Shown here piece by piece: positions 42,673-52,228 of a stretch of 64,000 nt of DNA. The stretch is from Bin87 sp964502995. Lineage in GTDB: Bacteria; Chloroflexota; Dehalococcoidia; Lucifugimonadales; UBA3495. The stretch lies in assembly GCA_964502995.1 (NCBI GenBank), contig CAZCZB010000001.1:90177-154176 (forward strand), in the 5' to 3' direction. The notes below the pieces were generated by a model. The model saw only the letters and a program-made list of their open reading frames with translations, did no database searches and was not told where the DNA came from. The first letter of the stretch is position 1. Every line of letters begins with the position of its first letter. Both the position numbers and the translations under genes were made by a program.

Positions 42673-44796
42673 ATGTCCCTGGTGGCTGCATCGAACAACG
42701 GAGGCCTCAACTGGTTCCGACTGGGCATAGAGGCAGCGGTCCTGCTGGTGGCGGCGATCGCCGCCGCCGGCGTGCTGCTGTTGATGCCCAGCGCCCAGGA
42801 CTGGATGGTGACGACTCTTGCCTTCGGCTGGGTCCCCGTTGGCGTTTTCGCCGCCGCCGTGATCCTTGCGGTCCTGCACTGGCCGTCCTCACTCTTTACC
42901 GGGTGGCGCTGGTGGCTAACCGCCGCCATCATCGCCGGCGGAGTCGTGGCAGCCCTGGGATTCGTGCAGGGAGATAGCGGAGCCCTCTATACCTACGGCA
43001 TGTCCGGAGAGTGGGGATACCTCATCACCGGCGGCAGTGCCGGTATCGCTTTCGTCGAGCTTTTCGCCGGGATGATAATTGTCGGCCTGTTGCTGATCCC
43101 CTCCGGGCCGCGCTGGTCCGCCCTGGGCATTCGGTACGCCGCCGTCGGCATCTGGATTGGCCTGATGGCCCTGGCCGTCGGTGTCCGGCGTTCTGCCGTC
43201 TGGATCGCGGCTTCGACTGCCACGTTGGTGGGCCGTGCCACGACACGGGAGGGCGAACCCAAACCCAAGGCCAAGGCAAAGCGCAAGGCCAAAGGCAAGC
43301 CGCAGCAGGTGGATGAACCGGCCCCCGATTCCGATCCGCAATCCTCGCCCCTGCGCAGTTCGGCGCCCAGCAGCGACTGGCAGTTGCCGCCCCTGGAAAC
43401 CCTGGCGCCCGCAGAACCCCACCAGATAAACCAGTCGGCCATCGCCGATATGTCCGACGAGATCAAGGAGGCGCTGGCCGAACACGGCGTCTATGTTGAC
43501 GTAGAGGACGTCAAGGCCGGGCCTCGCGTGATACGGTTTGGTCTGGTGCCCGGCTATGTGCCGCAGAAACCCGGACGCGACGGAGAGGCGCCCAAACAAC
43601 GCCCCAGCCGCGTCAGAGTCGGCGACATCGCCAAGCGCCAGAAGGATCTGGCGCTGGCGCTCAAGAGCCCATACATCCGCATCATCGAGACTCCCGAACC
43701 CGGCGAGGGCCTGGTCGGGCTGGAAGTTCCCAACCCCTCGCCGGGCAAGGTGCTGATGCGCTCCATCGTTGAAGGGCCGGACTTCGGCAAGATAGTGAAC
43801 AAGGGTGGCCTGGCTTTCGCCCTTGGCGAGGACGCCGGCGGTCAGTCTCTGGTGCTGGACCTGGCCTCCATGCCTCACTTGCTAATCGCCGGCGCCACCG
43901 GATCCGGCAAGAGCGTGTGCATCAATTCGCTGGTGGCGTCGCTGCTCATGACCCGGCCGCCGGATCAGTTGCGCATGATCATGGTGGACCCCAAGCGCGT
44001 TGAACTGACCCCCTTCAACGGCATCCCGCATCTGGTCATGCCCGTAATCGTCGAACCCGACGAGGTGCAGCCGGCCCTGCGCGGCCTGATAAACGAAATG
44101 ACGCGGCGGTACAAGCTCATGGAGGACTTGGGCGTTCGCAACATCGCCGGCTACAACGCCAAGGCCGAGGAACCGATGGCCTTCCTCGTCCTCATCGTCG
44201 ACGAACTCGCCGACCTGATGATGACCGGCGGCCTGGAGGTCGAGCAGCAGTTGGTGCGCCTGGCCCAGTTGGGCCGTGCCGCCGGCATCCACATGGTGCT
44301 GGCGACCCAGCGACCATCGGTCAAGGTGGTCACCGGATTGCTGAAGGCGAATGTCCCGGCCCGCGTCGCCTTCGCCGTAGCCTCGCAGGTGGACTCCCGG
44401 GTCATTCTCGATTCCGGCGGAGCAGAGGCGCTCATGGGCAAGGGCGACCTGCTGCTGCTGAACAACGACTTCCCCAAGGCCCGCCGCGGTCAGGGAACGC
44501 TGGTGTATGACGAGGAAATGGACCGGTTGATTGACTTCTGGCGCAATCAGCAGGGGCCGCCCCTGCCTCCGGTCAACCTTGCCGAGGACGAGGATGAGTT
44601 CGGGGAATTTGGCGATGCCGAGTTCGGGGCCGGCGACGACGGCCGTCCGACCAACTACCTCGACCAGGCCCGCGACATCGCCCTGCGCAACCCCCGCGTA
44701 ACGTCCATGATGCTGGAAAAGCGTTTCAAAATCCGAAAGTCCGTCGCCGACGAAATCATGGACGACCTGCGCGCGGAGGGTCTCGTCATAGGCTGA
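42673..44796 (+). CDS. ftsK: FtsK/SpoIIIE-family DNA translocase
   Basis: A 707-residue translocase. Four hydrophobic segments lie in the first ~180 residues, then a Lys/Pro-rich linker, and the motor domain with Walker A GATGSGKS (407-414) and Walker B-like LVLIVDELADLM. The C-terminal gamma winged helix (about 640-707) is LDQARDIALRNPRVTSMMLEKRFKIRKSVADEIMDDL. It pumps chromosome DNA at the division septum. ATG 42673 has AGGAG 8 bases upstream. Confidence 0.92.
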   Translation: MSLVAASNNGGLNWFRLGIEAAVLLVAAIAAAGVLLLMPSAQDWMVTTLAFGWVPVGVFAAAVILAVLHWPSSLFTGWRWWLTAAIIAGGVVAALGFVQGDSGALYTYGMSGEWGYLITGGSAGIAFVELFAGMIIVGLLLIPSGPRWSALGIRYAAVGIWIGLMALAVGVRRSAVWIAASTATLVGRATTREGEPKPKAKAKRKAKGKPQQVDEPAPDSDPQSSPLRSSAPSSDWQLPPLETLAPAEPHQINQSAIADMSDEIKEALAEHGVYVDVEDVKAGPRVIRFGLVPGYVPQKPGRDGEAPKQRPSRVRVGDIAKRQKDLALALKSPYIRIIETPEPGEGLVGLEVPNPSPGKVLMRSIVEGPDFGKIVNKGGLAFALGEDAGGQSLVLDLASMPHLLIAGATGSGKSVCINSLVASLLMTRPPDQLRMIMVDPKRVELTPFNGIPHLVMPVIVEPDEVQPALRGLINEMTRRYKLMEDLGVRNIAGYNAKAEEPMAFLVLIVDELADLMMTGGLEVEQQLVRLAQLGRAAGIHMVLATQRPSVKVVTGLLKANVPARVAFAVASQVDSRVILDSGGAEALMGKGDLLLLNNDFPKARRGQGTLVYDEEMDRLIDFWRNQQGPPLPPVNLAEDEDEFGEFGDAEFGAGDDGRPTNYLDQARDIALRNPRVTSMMLEKRFKIRKSVADEIMDDLRAEGLVIG

Positions 44797-45162
44797 CACT
44801 TCCGGCAGCGGACTACCCGCTGCTCATCCCGCAACGCGCCCACCCGCTCATCGCGCGGAAACTGCCGACTGTGCCGGGAGCCTGTCGAGGGATGCCGCCA
44901 ACCCATCACGATATGGTAGGGGAGGATCATCATTCGCCCCTACCGGCACCAGCCATCGCCCAACCCTCGCCAAACCGCCCATCGACCAACGACCAACGTA
45001 GGGGCAAGCCTCGTGGTTGGCCCGATCACTAATGGCCGCCTCTACGCCTCGTGGTCGCGCCGAACCCGGGTGGTCGCCGCCATCGTCCACGGTTGGCATT
45101 ATTGTGCGGGCCCCTTCCATCGGTGGTATGATTCTACGAGGGCCTTGCGCCGCCGAATCGCC
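44797..45162. repeat. Repeat-rich gap after ftsK
   Basis: It contains GGAGCCTGTCGAGGGATG (44877-44894), the imperfect palindrome GGTAGGGGAGG...CATTCGCCCCTACC (44915-44944), a TAGGGGCAAGCC...GGTTGGCCC hairpin near 45000-45024, and CCTCGTGGTCGC at 45048-45059. All belong to repeat families seen elsewhere in the window. No gene is supported. A TATGAT box at 45127-45132 may serve the PHP gene. Confidence 0.6.
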
Positions 45163-45834
45163 GTGTTGATTGATCTTCACAACCACACTTACCCCAAGTC
45201 CGACGACAGCTTTTTGTCCGCCGACGAGTTGGTGGACGCGGCAAAATCCGCTGGGTTGGACGGCGTGTGCATCACCGAGCACGACGATTTCTGGTCCGCC
45301 GAGGATGCCGCCAAACTGTCCCGCCGCCACGGAATCCTGGTGCTGCCGGGCGCAGAGATCAACACCGACGCCGGCCATGTGCTGACTTTCGGGCTCACTC
45401 GCTATCGTTTCGGGATGCACAAACCGGCCTTCCTCCGCGCCGAAGCCGACAGCCTGGGCGCCGTGTTGATTGCGGCCCACCCCTACCGCCGCCGATTCCT
45501 CAAGGAACCGGGAGCAGACCCCGAGGTGCGCGCAGAGATGCTGCGGAAAGCCATCGAAGATCCGCACATGCAGATCTTCGATGCGATTGAATCCCACAAC
45601 GGCCGCGGGTTTGAATCGGAAAACCTTTTCTCGCACGACCTCAGACGACGCCTGGCCATGCCTGCCGTCGGCGGCAGCGACGCCCACCGCGTGCAGCAGA
45701 TCGGCACCGCCGCCACCCGATTTCAACGGCGTATCCAGTCGGTGGAAGACCTGATCCGCGAAATCCGCGCCGGCAGGACCGAACCTGTTGATCTGACCGG
45801 CGCACCCAACCGGCCGCCCGCTGCCGTGAGCTGA
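45163..45834 (+). CDS. PHP-domain phosphoesterase
   Basis: 223 residues beginning at the PHP metal motif LIDLHNHTYPKSDDS, followed by ITEHDD, GAEIN, AAHPYRRR and GGSDAH, the four conserved metal-binding blocks of stand-alone PHP proteins. It probably hydrolyses phosphomonoesters such as nucleotides. GTG 45163 is chosen because the domain starts there; TTG 45166 and TTG 45145 are alternatives. It ends 1 base before the ABC ATPase gene. Confidence 0.8.
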   Translation: MLIDLHNHTYPKSDDSFLSADELVDAAKSAGLDGVCITEHDDFWSAEDAAKLSRRHGILVLPGAEINTDAGHVLTFGLTRYRFGMHKPAFLRAEADSLGAVLIAAHPYRRRFLKEPGADPEVRAEMLRKAIEDPHMQIFDAIESHNGRGFESENLFSHDLRRRLAMPAVGGSDAHRVQQIGTAATRFQRRIQSVEDLIREIRAGRTEPVDLTGAPNRPPAAVS

Positions 45835-45835
45835 C

Positions 45836-46810
45836 ATGGCCCCGCTGCTCCAGGTAGAGGACCTGCGCGTCGAGTTCAGGGTGCCCAACGGCGAGGTCCA
45901 TGCGCTCAACGGGGTGTCGTTCTCCCAGGAGGAGGAGGAAATCCTGTGCATCGTCGGCGAAAGCGGCGCCGGCAAAAGCGCCCTTGCGCTGACATTGATG
46001 GGCCTGCTGCCCGACAACGGGGCAATCACCGGGGGCAAAATCCTGTTCGACGGAATCGACCTGGTGAACGCCTCGGAGGAATACCTGCGCGAGTTGCGCG
46101 GCCGGTCCATGTCCATGGTATTCCAGGACGCCCAATCGGCGCTGAATCCCGTGCAGACCGTTGGCGCGCAACTCACCGAGGTGATCATCACCCATTCCCA
46201 GTTGAATCGCCGCGCCGCCGGGTCGGTTTGCCAGGAAATGCTGCGGGAACTGGGCGTGCCGGACCCGCGCCGCTTGATGTCCGCCTATCCGTTCACGCTC
46301 AGCGGCGGCCAGTGCCAACGGGTGATGCTCGCGATGGCCATGGTGATGCGTCCGCGTTTGCTCATCGCCGACGAGGTGACCTCCAGCGTGGACGTGACGC
46401 TCCAGGCCGAAATCCTGTCACGCCTCAAGGAACTCAGCCGCGACTCAAAGTCGGCGATCCTGCTGATCACTCACGACATGGGAGTGGTCGCCAACATGGC
46501 CCGACACGTCGGCGTGATGTACGCCGGCCATCTCGTCGAATACGCCGACCTGCTGCCGATTTTCCAGCAGCCGCGCCACCCCTACACGTGGTCGTTGCTG
46601 CAAACGCTGCCACGCCTTGACGCCGCCGGACGCCGGCTGCAGGCGTTGCGGGGCGCGCCGCCCGACCTCATCAACATGGCCGAAGAATGCCCATTCTTGC
46701 CCCGCTGTCCCAAGGCGTTGGCCCAGTGCCGCAACGAGGCAACGCCGCAACTGTCCGAGCAGTCAGACGGCCATTGGGCCGCCTGCTACAACCCGGTCAC
46801 CTACGCCTGA
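45836..46810 (+). CDS. Oligopeptide/dipeptide ABC transporter ATP-binding protein (DppD/OppD type)
   Basis: 324 residues. Walker A GESGAGKS (41-48), Q-loop in FQDAQSALNP, ABC signature LSGGQCQRVMLAMAM, Walker B LLIADEV, and the extra C-terminal region of peptide transporters (RHPYTWSLLQTLPRL, then a Cys-rich CPFLPRCPKALAQC). The Walker B is followed by VTSSVD rather than the usual PTTALD. Binding protein and permeases are 9-12 kb away (55023-58941); the second ATPase (DppF) is not in the window. Confidence 0.85.
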   Translation: MAPLLQVEDLRVEFRVPNGEVHALNGVSFSQEEEEILCIVGESGAGKSALALTLMGLLPDNGAITGGKILFDGIDLVNASEEYLRELRGRSMSMVFQDAQSALNPVQTVGAQLTEVIITHSQLNRRAAGSVCQEMLRELGVPDPRRLMSAYPFTLSGGQCQRVMLAMAMVMRPRLLIADEVTSSVDVTLQAEILSRLKELSRDSKSAILLITHDMGVVANMARHVGVMYAGHLVEYADLLPIFQQPRHPYTWSLLQTLPRLDAAGRRLQALRGAPPDLINMAEECPFLPRCPKALAQCRNEATPQLSEQSDGHWAACYNPVTYA

Positions 46811-46829
46811 GCAATGTGCGGCAAACACT

Positions 46830-46860
46830 GGTGGGGGGCGAATTATCATTCGCCCCTACC
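46830..46860. repeat. Palindromic repeat GGGGCGAATTATCATTCGCCCC
   Basis: GGTGGGGGGCGAATTATCATTCGCCCCTACC folds into a hairpin with arms GGGGCGAAT and ATTCGCCCC. Further copies are at 44915-44944 and 56884-56911. It is between the ABC ATPase and the convergent holA gene. Confidence 0.7.
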
Positions 46861-46894
46861 CTGATTCCCAAAGACCCCTGGCCAAGTCCATCCT

Positions 46895-47902
46895 CTACGC
46901 CCCGGCCAGGTCGGCCACCAGCAACTCCAGCGACACCTCGGGTTCGAGCCGGCCCTGCTTGATCGCCAGGTCGCTCTCCAAAACCCTCCGGTATTTGCTC
47001 GATATTTCGGGCAGCGACAGCCGGCGCGCCTGCGCCACCGTTTTCCTCACCACGAAATCGGAGTTAGCCCCCATCCGGCGACCCAACTCCGGCTGGACTA
47101 CGCCGCGTTCGGTCAGGTCCCGCGCTAACGCTATCAGGCGCAACTGCCGCTCGATCATGGCGATTATGTAAAGGGGTTCCCGGCCGTCCTCGACCAACCG
47201 GGCCAGGAGCCGCAACGCCTCGGCCGGCCGACCCTCCACAATCGCGTCCACCGCGCCGAAGATATTGGCCTCCTGCGCGTATGGCACCAGATTGCGCACG
47301 TCGGGCTCGGTGATGTCGCGCCCGGATGCGTACAGCGACAGCTTTTCCAATTCCCGGTCCAACGTCCACAGGTCGTTTCCCACCATCTCCGTGATTGCCT
47401 GGATGGCCGGCGGCGTTATCGACCCGCCCTTGTCCTCAACCGCGCGCTTGACCCATTGGTTCAGTCCCCCGCCCGTCGGCGCAGCCTGCCGGTGAATCTC
47501 GCAACTATCGGCTAACGCCCGCAGCAGCGGGTTGCGCTCGCCCACGTCGCCGTCGATCAGCACCAGCAGCGTGGTATCGGGCATCAGGGGGACGGCGTCG
47601 GCCAATTGCATCCAGCCGGATTCGGCGTTGGATTGGCGCCGCGTGGAGCGTCCGCGTCCACCGCCGCCACGCCGGCCGCCCTCCTCCTGGGTTGCCAGCG
47701 CTCCCTCCACCTCGACCAGCCGGATGGTGTCCAGGAAGGGCATGGAGTTGCACATGGCCACGACTTCCTGTGGCCGGGCCTGGGCCGCCACCAGACGTTG
47801 ACGGTTGGACTCCATCACGTCCGACGCGCCCGCCTCGTCGCGGATGCGACGAACCTCGCGCGCTACGAGGAACGAATCGCCATAGACGACATGGGCCGGC
47901 AT
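46895..47902 (-). CDS. holA: DNA polymerase III delta subunit
   Basis: 335 residues with HolA features: an N-terminal YGDSFLVAREVRRI block, DTIRLVEVEGALATQ, an AAA-like core without Walker motifs, and the C-terminal helical domain NIFGAVDAIVEGRPAEALRLLARLVEDGREPL. It opens the beta clamp in the clamp loader. A Gly/Arg-rich insert near residues 75-90 is unusual. It is 25 bases downstream of the methylmalonyl-CoA epimerase gene on the same strand. Confidence 0.88.
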   Translation of the reverse strand: MPAHVVYGDSFLVAREVRRIRDEAGASDVMESNRQRLVAAQARPQEVVAMCNSMPFLDTIRLVEVEGALATQEEGGRRGGGGRGRSTRRQSNAESGWMQLADAVPLMPDTTLLVLIDGDVGERNPLLRALADSCEIHRQAAPTGGGLNQWVKRAVEDKGGSITPPAIQAITEMVGNDLWTLDRELEKLSLYASGRDITEPDVRNLVPYAQEANIFGAVDAIVEGRPAEALRLLARLVEDGREPLYIIAMIERQLRLIALARDLTERGVVQPELGRRMGANSDFVVRKTVAQARRLSLPEISSKYRRVLESDLAIKQGRLEPEVSLELLVADLAGA

Positions 47903-47927
47903 GACCGCCCGTTCTCCCGCAGGGGAG

Positions 47928-48338
47928 TCAGTTTTCGACCAGTTCGGTCAGGACGCCAAACACCGATCGGGGATGGATGAACGCAATCGTCCCCGACAAT
48001 CCGTGCCTGGGTTCGTTGTCTATCAGCGACAACCCGTTCGCCGAAAGGATTTTCAGTTTGCCGCCGATGTCGTCCACGTTAAGGGCCAGGTGATGCAGCC
48101 CTTCGCCGCGCCGCTCGATGAACCGTCCCACTGCGCTCTCTGGGGTAAGCGGTTGCAGCAGTTCCAGCCGTGTCTCGCCAATTTCGATCAGGCACGCCTT
48201 GACGCCCTGGTCTTCCATGTCGACGACCTCCGCGCCGGGCGTCCCGAAATTGGCCCCGAAAAAGGCCAGGGCCGCCTCGATATCGTTGACCGCGATACCG
48301 ACGTGGTCAGCGTAGTTGACGGCGCAGACTTCAGTCAT
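47928..48338 (-). CDS. mce: Methylmalonyl-CoA epimerase
   Basis: A 136-residue VOC-fold protein with two betaalphabetabetabeta repeats. Metal ligands are in DHVGIAV (His), RLELLQP (Glu), LHHLALNV (His) and the final TELVEN (Glu). It interconverts R- and S-methylmalonyl-CoA, the step before the mutase. GGAGG precedes ATG 48338. Gene order acyl-CoA dehydrogenase, epimerase, with the mutase large subunit 2 kb further, supports a propionate/methylmalonate route. Confidence 0.88.
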   Translation of the reverse strand: MTEVCAVNYADHVGIAVNDIEAALAFFGANFGTPGAEVVDMEDQGVKACLIEIGETRLELLQPLTPESAVGRFIERRGEGLHHLALNVDDIGGKLKILSANGLSLIDNEPRHGLSGTIAFIHPRSVFGVLTELVEN

Positions 48339-48369
48339 GGACTACTGCCTCCGGTGGAATCTGTGGCGA

Positions 48370-49524
48370 CTAGACGGGGTACTGGCCCAATACCTGCCGC
48401 GCGATGATCATACGCTGCACTTCCGACGTGCCTTCGTAAATCGTGGTGACCCGCGCGTCGCGGAAGATCCGCTCGATGCGGGACTCTTTGAACACGCCGA
48501 TGCCACCGTGGATCTGCATGGCCTCGTAGGCCGCCTTGTTGCAGTTCTCTGAGGCCAGCAGCTTGGCCATTGACGCCTCGTTGATGAACGGCAGCCCCTG
48601 GTCCCGGAGCGTGGCCGCGTGCATGGTGGCTACCCGCGCCGAGTGAACCCACGTCGCAATGTCGGCCAACTTGAACTGGATGGCCTGGTGATGCGCCAAC
48701 GGCCGGCCGAAGGTCTCGCGCAGTTGGGCGTATCGCACCGCTTCTTCCAGCGCCGCCTGAGCGATTCCCACGCACTGGGCGGCAATGGAAATGCGGCTGG
48801 AATCAAGGATGTCCATGGCATAGCGGAACCCCATGCCCTCTTCGCCAATGATGTTTTTGGCGGGAATCTCCGCGTTGTCGAAAACGATTTCGCAGGTGCT
48901 GGACGCGCGAATTCCCATCTTGTTGTGCTGCGGGTTGATCTGCATCCCGGGAGTCCCGGCCGGCACAATGAAGGCGCAAACGCCCCGGTAGCCGGACGCG
49001 CGGTCCTGGTTGGCAAAGATCACCAGTGTTTCCGCCACCTCGGCGTTGGTGATGAACTGCTTGGAACCGTTCAGCACCCAACTTCCGTTGCGCCGCGTCG
49101 CCGTGGTCGCCATCGCCGCGGCATCGGAACCGCTGCCCGGCTCGGTGAGCCCCCACGCCGCGATGCCTTTGCCGGACGCCAGCGATGGCACGTACTGCTG
49201 CTTCTGTTCCTCATTGCCGAAGCGCGCGATGGTCTCCAGACCCAGGCCCAGGTGAGCTGCCAGGGTAACGCTCGCCGCCACGTCCGCACGGGCGATCTCC
49301 TCAATGACGATGGATGACTGCCGGAACCCTCCGCCGCTGCCGCCATAGGCAGGATCGACGCCGATGCCGGCCAACCCGAGTTGTGCCATCCCGTGCCAGT
49401 TCTCATGCGAAAACTCGGCCTTTTCGTCCAGCTCTGCCGCTCGTGGCGAGATTTCGCGGTCGGCAAAGTCGCGCACCATGTTCTGCAGCATCTTTTCCTG
49501 TTCGGTCAGCATCAACTCGGTCAC
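48370..49524 (-). CDS. Acyl-CoA dehydrogenase
   Basis: 384 residues, standard length. FAD and substrate blocks are present (AWGLTEPGSGSDAAAM, GSKQFITNAE), and the catalytic Glu364 is in IYEGTSEVQ near the C-terminus. It oxidises acyl-CoA to enoyl-CoA and passes electrons to an electron-transfer flavoprotein. The place of the catalytic base fits short- or medium-chain members. It lies 31 bases upstream of mce, so acyl chains with odd numbers of carbons or branched amino acid products are likely substrates, an inference. Confidence 0.9.
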   Translation of the reverse strand: MTELMLTEQEKMLQNMVRDFADREISPRAAELDEKAEFSHENWHGMAQLGLAGIGVDPAYGGSGGGFRQSSIVIEEIARADVAASVTLAAHLGLGLETIARFGNEEQKQQYVPSLASGKGIAAWGLTEPGSGSDAAAMATTATRRNGSWVLNGSKQFITNAEVAETLVIFANQDRASGYRGVCAFIVPAGTPGMQINPQHNKMGIRASSTCEIVFDNAEIPAKNIIGEEGMGFRYAMDILDSSRISIAAQCVGIAQAALEEAVRYAQLRETFGRPLAHHQAIQFKLADIATWVHSARVATMHAATLRDQGLPFINEASMAKLLASENCNKAAYEAMQIHGGIGVFKESRIERIFRDARVTTIYEGTSEVQRMIIARQVLGQYPV

Positions 49525-49600
49525 GGGAGTTCCTCCGTATCGTTACGCTTCAAATCAACCTGCCGGGCAGTTTATCACAGGCAGGTTTCCGGGCCGGCAA

Positions 49601-50425
49601 TCATTCAAAAATCGCCGCGCCCTCGCCGAACCACTTGATGATCAAATCGTTCAACGTGCCATCATCTTTCATCCGGTCGATGGCCGCGTTCAACCGGTTC
49701 TTCAACTCGCCGTCGTTTTTCCTCACGCCGATGCTGACGTAGTTGAACTCGAACGGAACCTCCGGCCCCACGAACTCAAGATCGCCGTTGCTCGCCTCCA
49801 CAAAGGGCTGCAGGAATGTTCTGTCGGCCAGAACGGCGTCCGCATCCCCTCGGATAACCGCCTCTACGGCATCCCCGGCGGACAGCGATGAAATCCTGGC
49901 AGCGCCCAACTCGACCAGATAATCATGCTGGATGGTGTTGACCTGCACCGCTATTTTCCCGTTGACAGCGGACTCGCCGGCGCCGGCGCGAGCAACGTAG
50001 GCCGACGGTGTGTTGGGTTGGTACCCCTGCGTGAAATCGATCAACTCCTCGCGCTCTTTGGTCGCCGCCAGCCCGGCGACGATAACGTCGTATTCTCCGG
50101 ACACAAGATTGGGGATGATGGTTGCCCAATCGTTCTGGACCCATTCGCAGCGGAGTTCGGTGCGCCGGCAAATCTCATCCGCCACCTCCCGGTCGAAACC
50201 GTCGATCTCGCCGCGTTCGTTGATGAAACTGGATGGCGGGAAATCCGGCGACGTCCCGATGCGCACTCCCCTGGATTCATCCCAGGCAGCCGCGATGGTG
50301 GCCGGTTGCTCCGCCGAATCCGATACCGGCGCGAGCCTGACATCGGATGAACCCCCGCACGCCGTTGCGGCCCAAACCAGCAGCGCAAACAGCGCTGTGA
50401 AAAAAGCGGGACGCAAACGCATCAT
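49601..50425 (-). CDS. Amino-acid-type solute-binding lipoprotein (family 3)
   Basis: 274 residues. An N-terminal signal with lipobox-like AATACGG places the protein on the outside of the membrane. The mature part is a family 3 periplasmic-binding fold (VRIGTSPDFPPSSFINERGEIDGFDREVADEI, then DVIVAGLAATKEREELIDFTQGY). Such proteins deliver polar amino acids or related compounds to ABC importers. No permease or ATPase of that type is adjacent. It is 13 bases downstream of the mutase large subunit gene on the same strand. Confidence 0.82.
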   Translation of the reverse strand: MMRLRPAFFTALFALLVWAATACGGSSDVRLAPVSDSAEQPATIAAAWDESRGVRIGTSPDFPPSSFINERGEIDGFDREVADEICRRTELRCEWVQNDWATIIPNLVSGEYDVIVAGLAATKEREELIDFTQGYQPNTPSAYVARAGAGESAVNGKIAVQVNTIQHDYLVELGAARISSLSAGDAVEAVIRGDADAVLADRTFLQPFVEASNGDLEFVGPEVPFEFNYVSIGVRKNDGELKNRLNAAIDRMKDDGTLNDLIIKWFGEGAAIFE

Positions 50426-50438
50426 CCTCACCGGGACG

Positions 50439-52094
50439 TCACAGGCCCGCCGATGGTTCGTACTCACCGAACACCTGCCTCAGCACCTCGCAAATCTCGC
50501 CCAGCGTCGCATATTTCTCGACGCAATCCATCATCTGGGGGATTGTGTTGGCGTCGGGCGAACGGGCCGCGTCAGCCAACCGCGCCAGGCCGATCTGCAC
50601 CGCCATGTTGTCCCGTTCCCGCCGCAGGGTCTTGAGCCGCTCCACCTGGTCGGCGGCGACGGCGGCGTCAACGCGCAGCAGATCGGCGATGGGCGGCGAT
50701 TCGGTCACGTACTGGTTCACTCCCACCACAACGCGGTCGCCGTCGTCCACCGAGCGCTGGTGCGAGAAAGCGGCGTCTCCGATCTCGCGCACCTGGAACC
50801 CGTCCTCGATGGCGGCCACTGCGCCACCCATGCGGTCGATCCTCTCCAGGTATTCCAACACGCTCTCTTCCAGCCGGTCGGTCAGATTCTCCACGTACCA
50901 CGAGCCGCCCAGCGGGTCCACCACGTCGGCCGCGCCGCTCTCGTGGGCAAGAATCTGCTGAGTGCGCAGCGACAACTGGGCAGATTCCTCCGTCGGCAGG
51001 CTCAGCGCCTCGTCGCGGGAGTTCACATGGAGGGATTGGGTACCGCCCAGCACCGCCGCCAGAGCCTGCACAGTGCTGCGAATCACGTTGTTGTCCGGTT
51101 GCTGCGCCGTCAGCGTCACACCCGCGGTTTGCGTATGGAACCGCAGCATCATGGAGCGTGGGTTGGTCGCGCCGAAGCGGTCCCGCATGATCCTGGCCCA
51201 CAGGCGACGGGCCGCGCGGAACTTCGCCACCTCCTCAAACAGGTTGTTCTGCGCGACGAAGAAGAACGACAGGCGGGGCGCAAAGTCATCAACCGGCAAA
51301 CCGGCCGCAACCGCCGCCTCCACGTAGGCGATGGCGTTGGCGAAGGTGAAGGCGAGTTCCTGCGACGCCGTGGCGCCGGCCTCGCGCATGTGGTAACCAC
51401 TGATGCTGATGGTGTTCCAGCGGGGCACATTCTCCGAGCAGTACTTGAACACGTCCACCACCAGCCGCATGGACGGCCGGGGCGGAAAGGCGTAGGTTCC
51501 GCGGGCGATGTATTCTTTCAGGATGTCGTTTTGCAGCGTCCCGCTCAGTTGCTCCGGGGCAACACCCTGCTTTTTGCCGGCGGCGATATACAGGCACAGC
51601 AGGACCGCCGCCGTCGCGTTGATGGTCATGGACGTGCTCACCCGGTCCAGAGGAATCCCATCGAACAGCGTTTCCATGTCGGCCAGCGAGCATATTGGCA
51701 CCCCAACCTTGCCCACCTCACCTTGGGCCAGCGGATGGTCGCTGTCGTACCCGATCTGTGTCGGCAGGTCGAAGGCAACCGACAGGCCGGTCTGCCCGTT
51801 CTCCAGCAGATACCGGTAGCGCTCGTTGGTGGCCGCCGCCGTCGCGTACCCAGCGTACTGCCGCATGGTCCAGACGCGCCCCCGGTACATGTTCGGCTGA
51901 ACGCCCCGGGTGTACGGGTATTCGCCCGGGAACCCTATGGCATCCTGGTACTCCGTGGATGCAACGTCCTCCGGCGTATAGACTGCGTCCAGGCCCAACC
52001 CGGAGTCGGTCGTGAAGTCCCCACGCCGTTCGGGGAACCGCTGCGTGACGCGGGACAGCGTATCGTCCTGCCATTCCTGCTTGCTCGTCGACAT
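50439..52094 (-). CDS. Methylmalonyl-CoA mutase large (catalytic) subunit
   Basis: 551 residues comprising the TIM-barrel substrate domain: YPYTRGVQPNMYRGRVWTMRQYAG, GLSVAFDLPTQIGYDSDHP, and FHTQTAGVTLTAQQPDNN, all typical of the mutase alpha chain. There is no C-terminal B12 domain, which matches the split form whose B12 subunit is at 36945-37355. ATG 52094 has GGAGAG 9 bases upstream. It rearranges methylmalonyl-CoA and succinyl-CoA using adenosylcobalamin. Confidence 0.92.
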   Translation of the reverse strand: MSTSKQEWQDDTLSRVTQRFPERRGDFTTDSGLGLDAVYTPEDVASTEYQDAIGFPGEYPYTRGVQPNMYRGRVWTMRQYAGYATAAATNERYRYLLENGQTGLSVAFDLPTQIGYDSDHPLAQGEVGKVGVPICSLADMETLFDGIPLDRVSTSMTINATAAVLLCLYIAAGKKQGVAPEQLSGTLQNDILKEYIARGTYAFPPRPSMRLVVDVFKYCSENVPRWNTISISGYHMREAGATASQELAFTFANAIAYVEAAVAAGLPVDDFAPRLSFFFVAQNNLFEEVAKFRAARRLWARIMRDRFGATNPRSMMLRFHTQTAGVTLTAQQPDNNVIRSTVQALAAVLGGTQSLHVNSRDEALSLPTEESAQLSLRTQQILAHESGAADVVDPLGGSWYVENLTDRLEESVLEYLERIDRMGGAVAAIEDGFQVREIGDAAFSHQRSVDDGDRVVVGVNQYVTESPPIADLLRVDAAVAADQVERLKTLRRERDNMAVQIGLARLADAARSPDANTIPQMMDCVEKYATLGEICEVLRQVFGEYEPSAGL

Positions 52095-52228
52095 ATCGCC
52101 CATCTCTCCAACCGGTTGCCGGGAACCGGAAACTTGGCGCAATTCTACCATCGGCGCGCGTCTTAAACGTTTCGGGGCGGATGTGAAACCCGCCCCGCGC
52201 ATCCGCAGAATCGCCGATGGAATGGATT

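Noticed and set aside
44797..45162. Possible CRISPR-like repeats
   Set aside because: The repeats are different palindromic families without regular spacing or unique spacers.
50010..52166. 718-codon plus-strand frame
   Set aside because: Antisense to the methylmalonyl-CoA mutase large subunit and the binding-protein gene.
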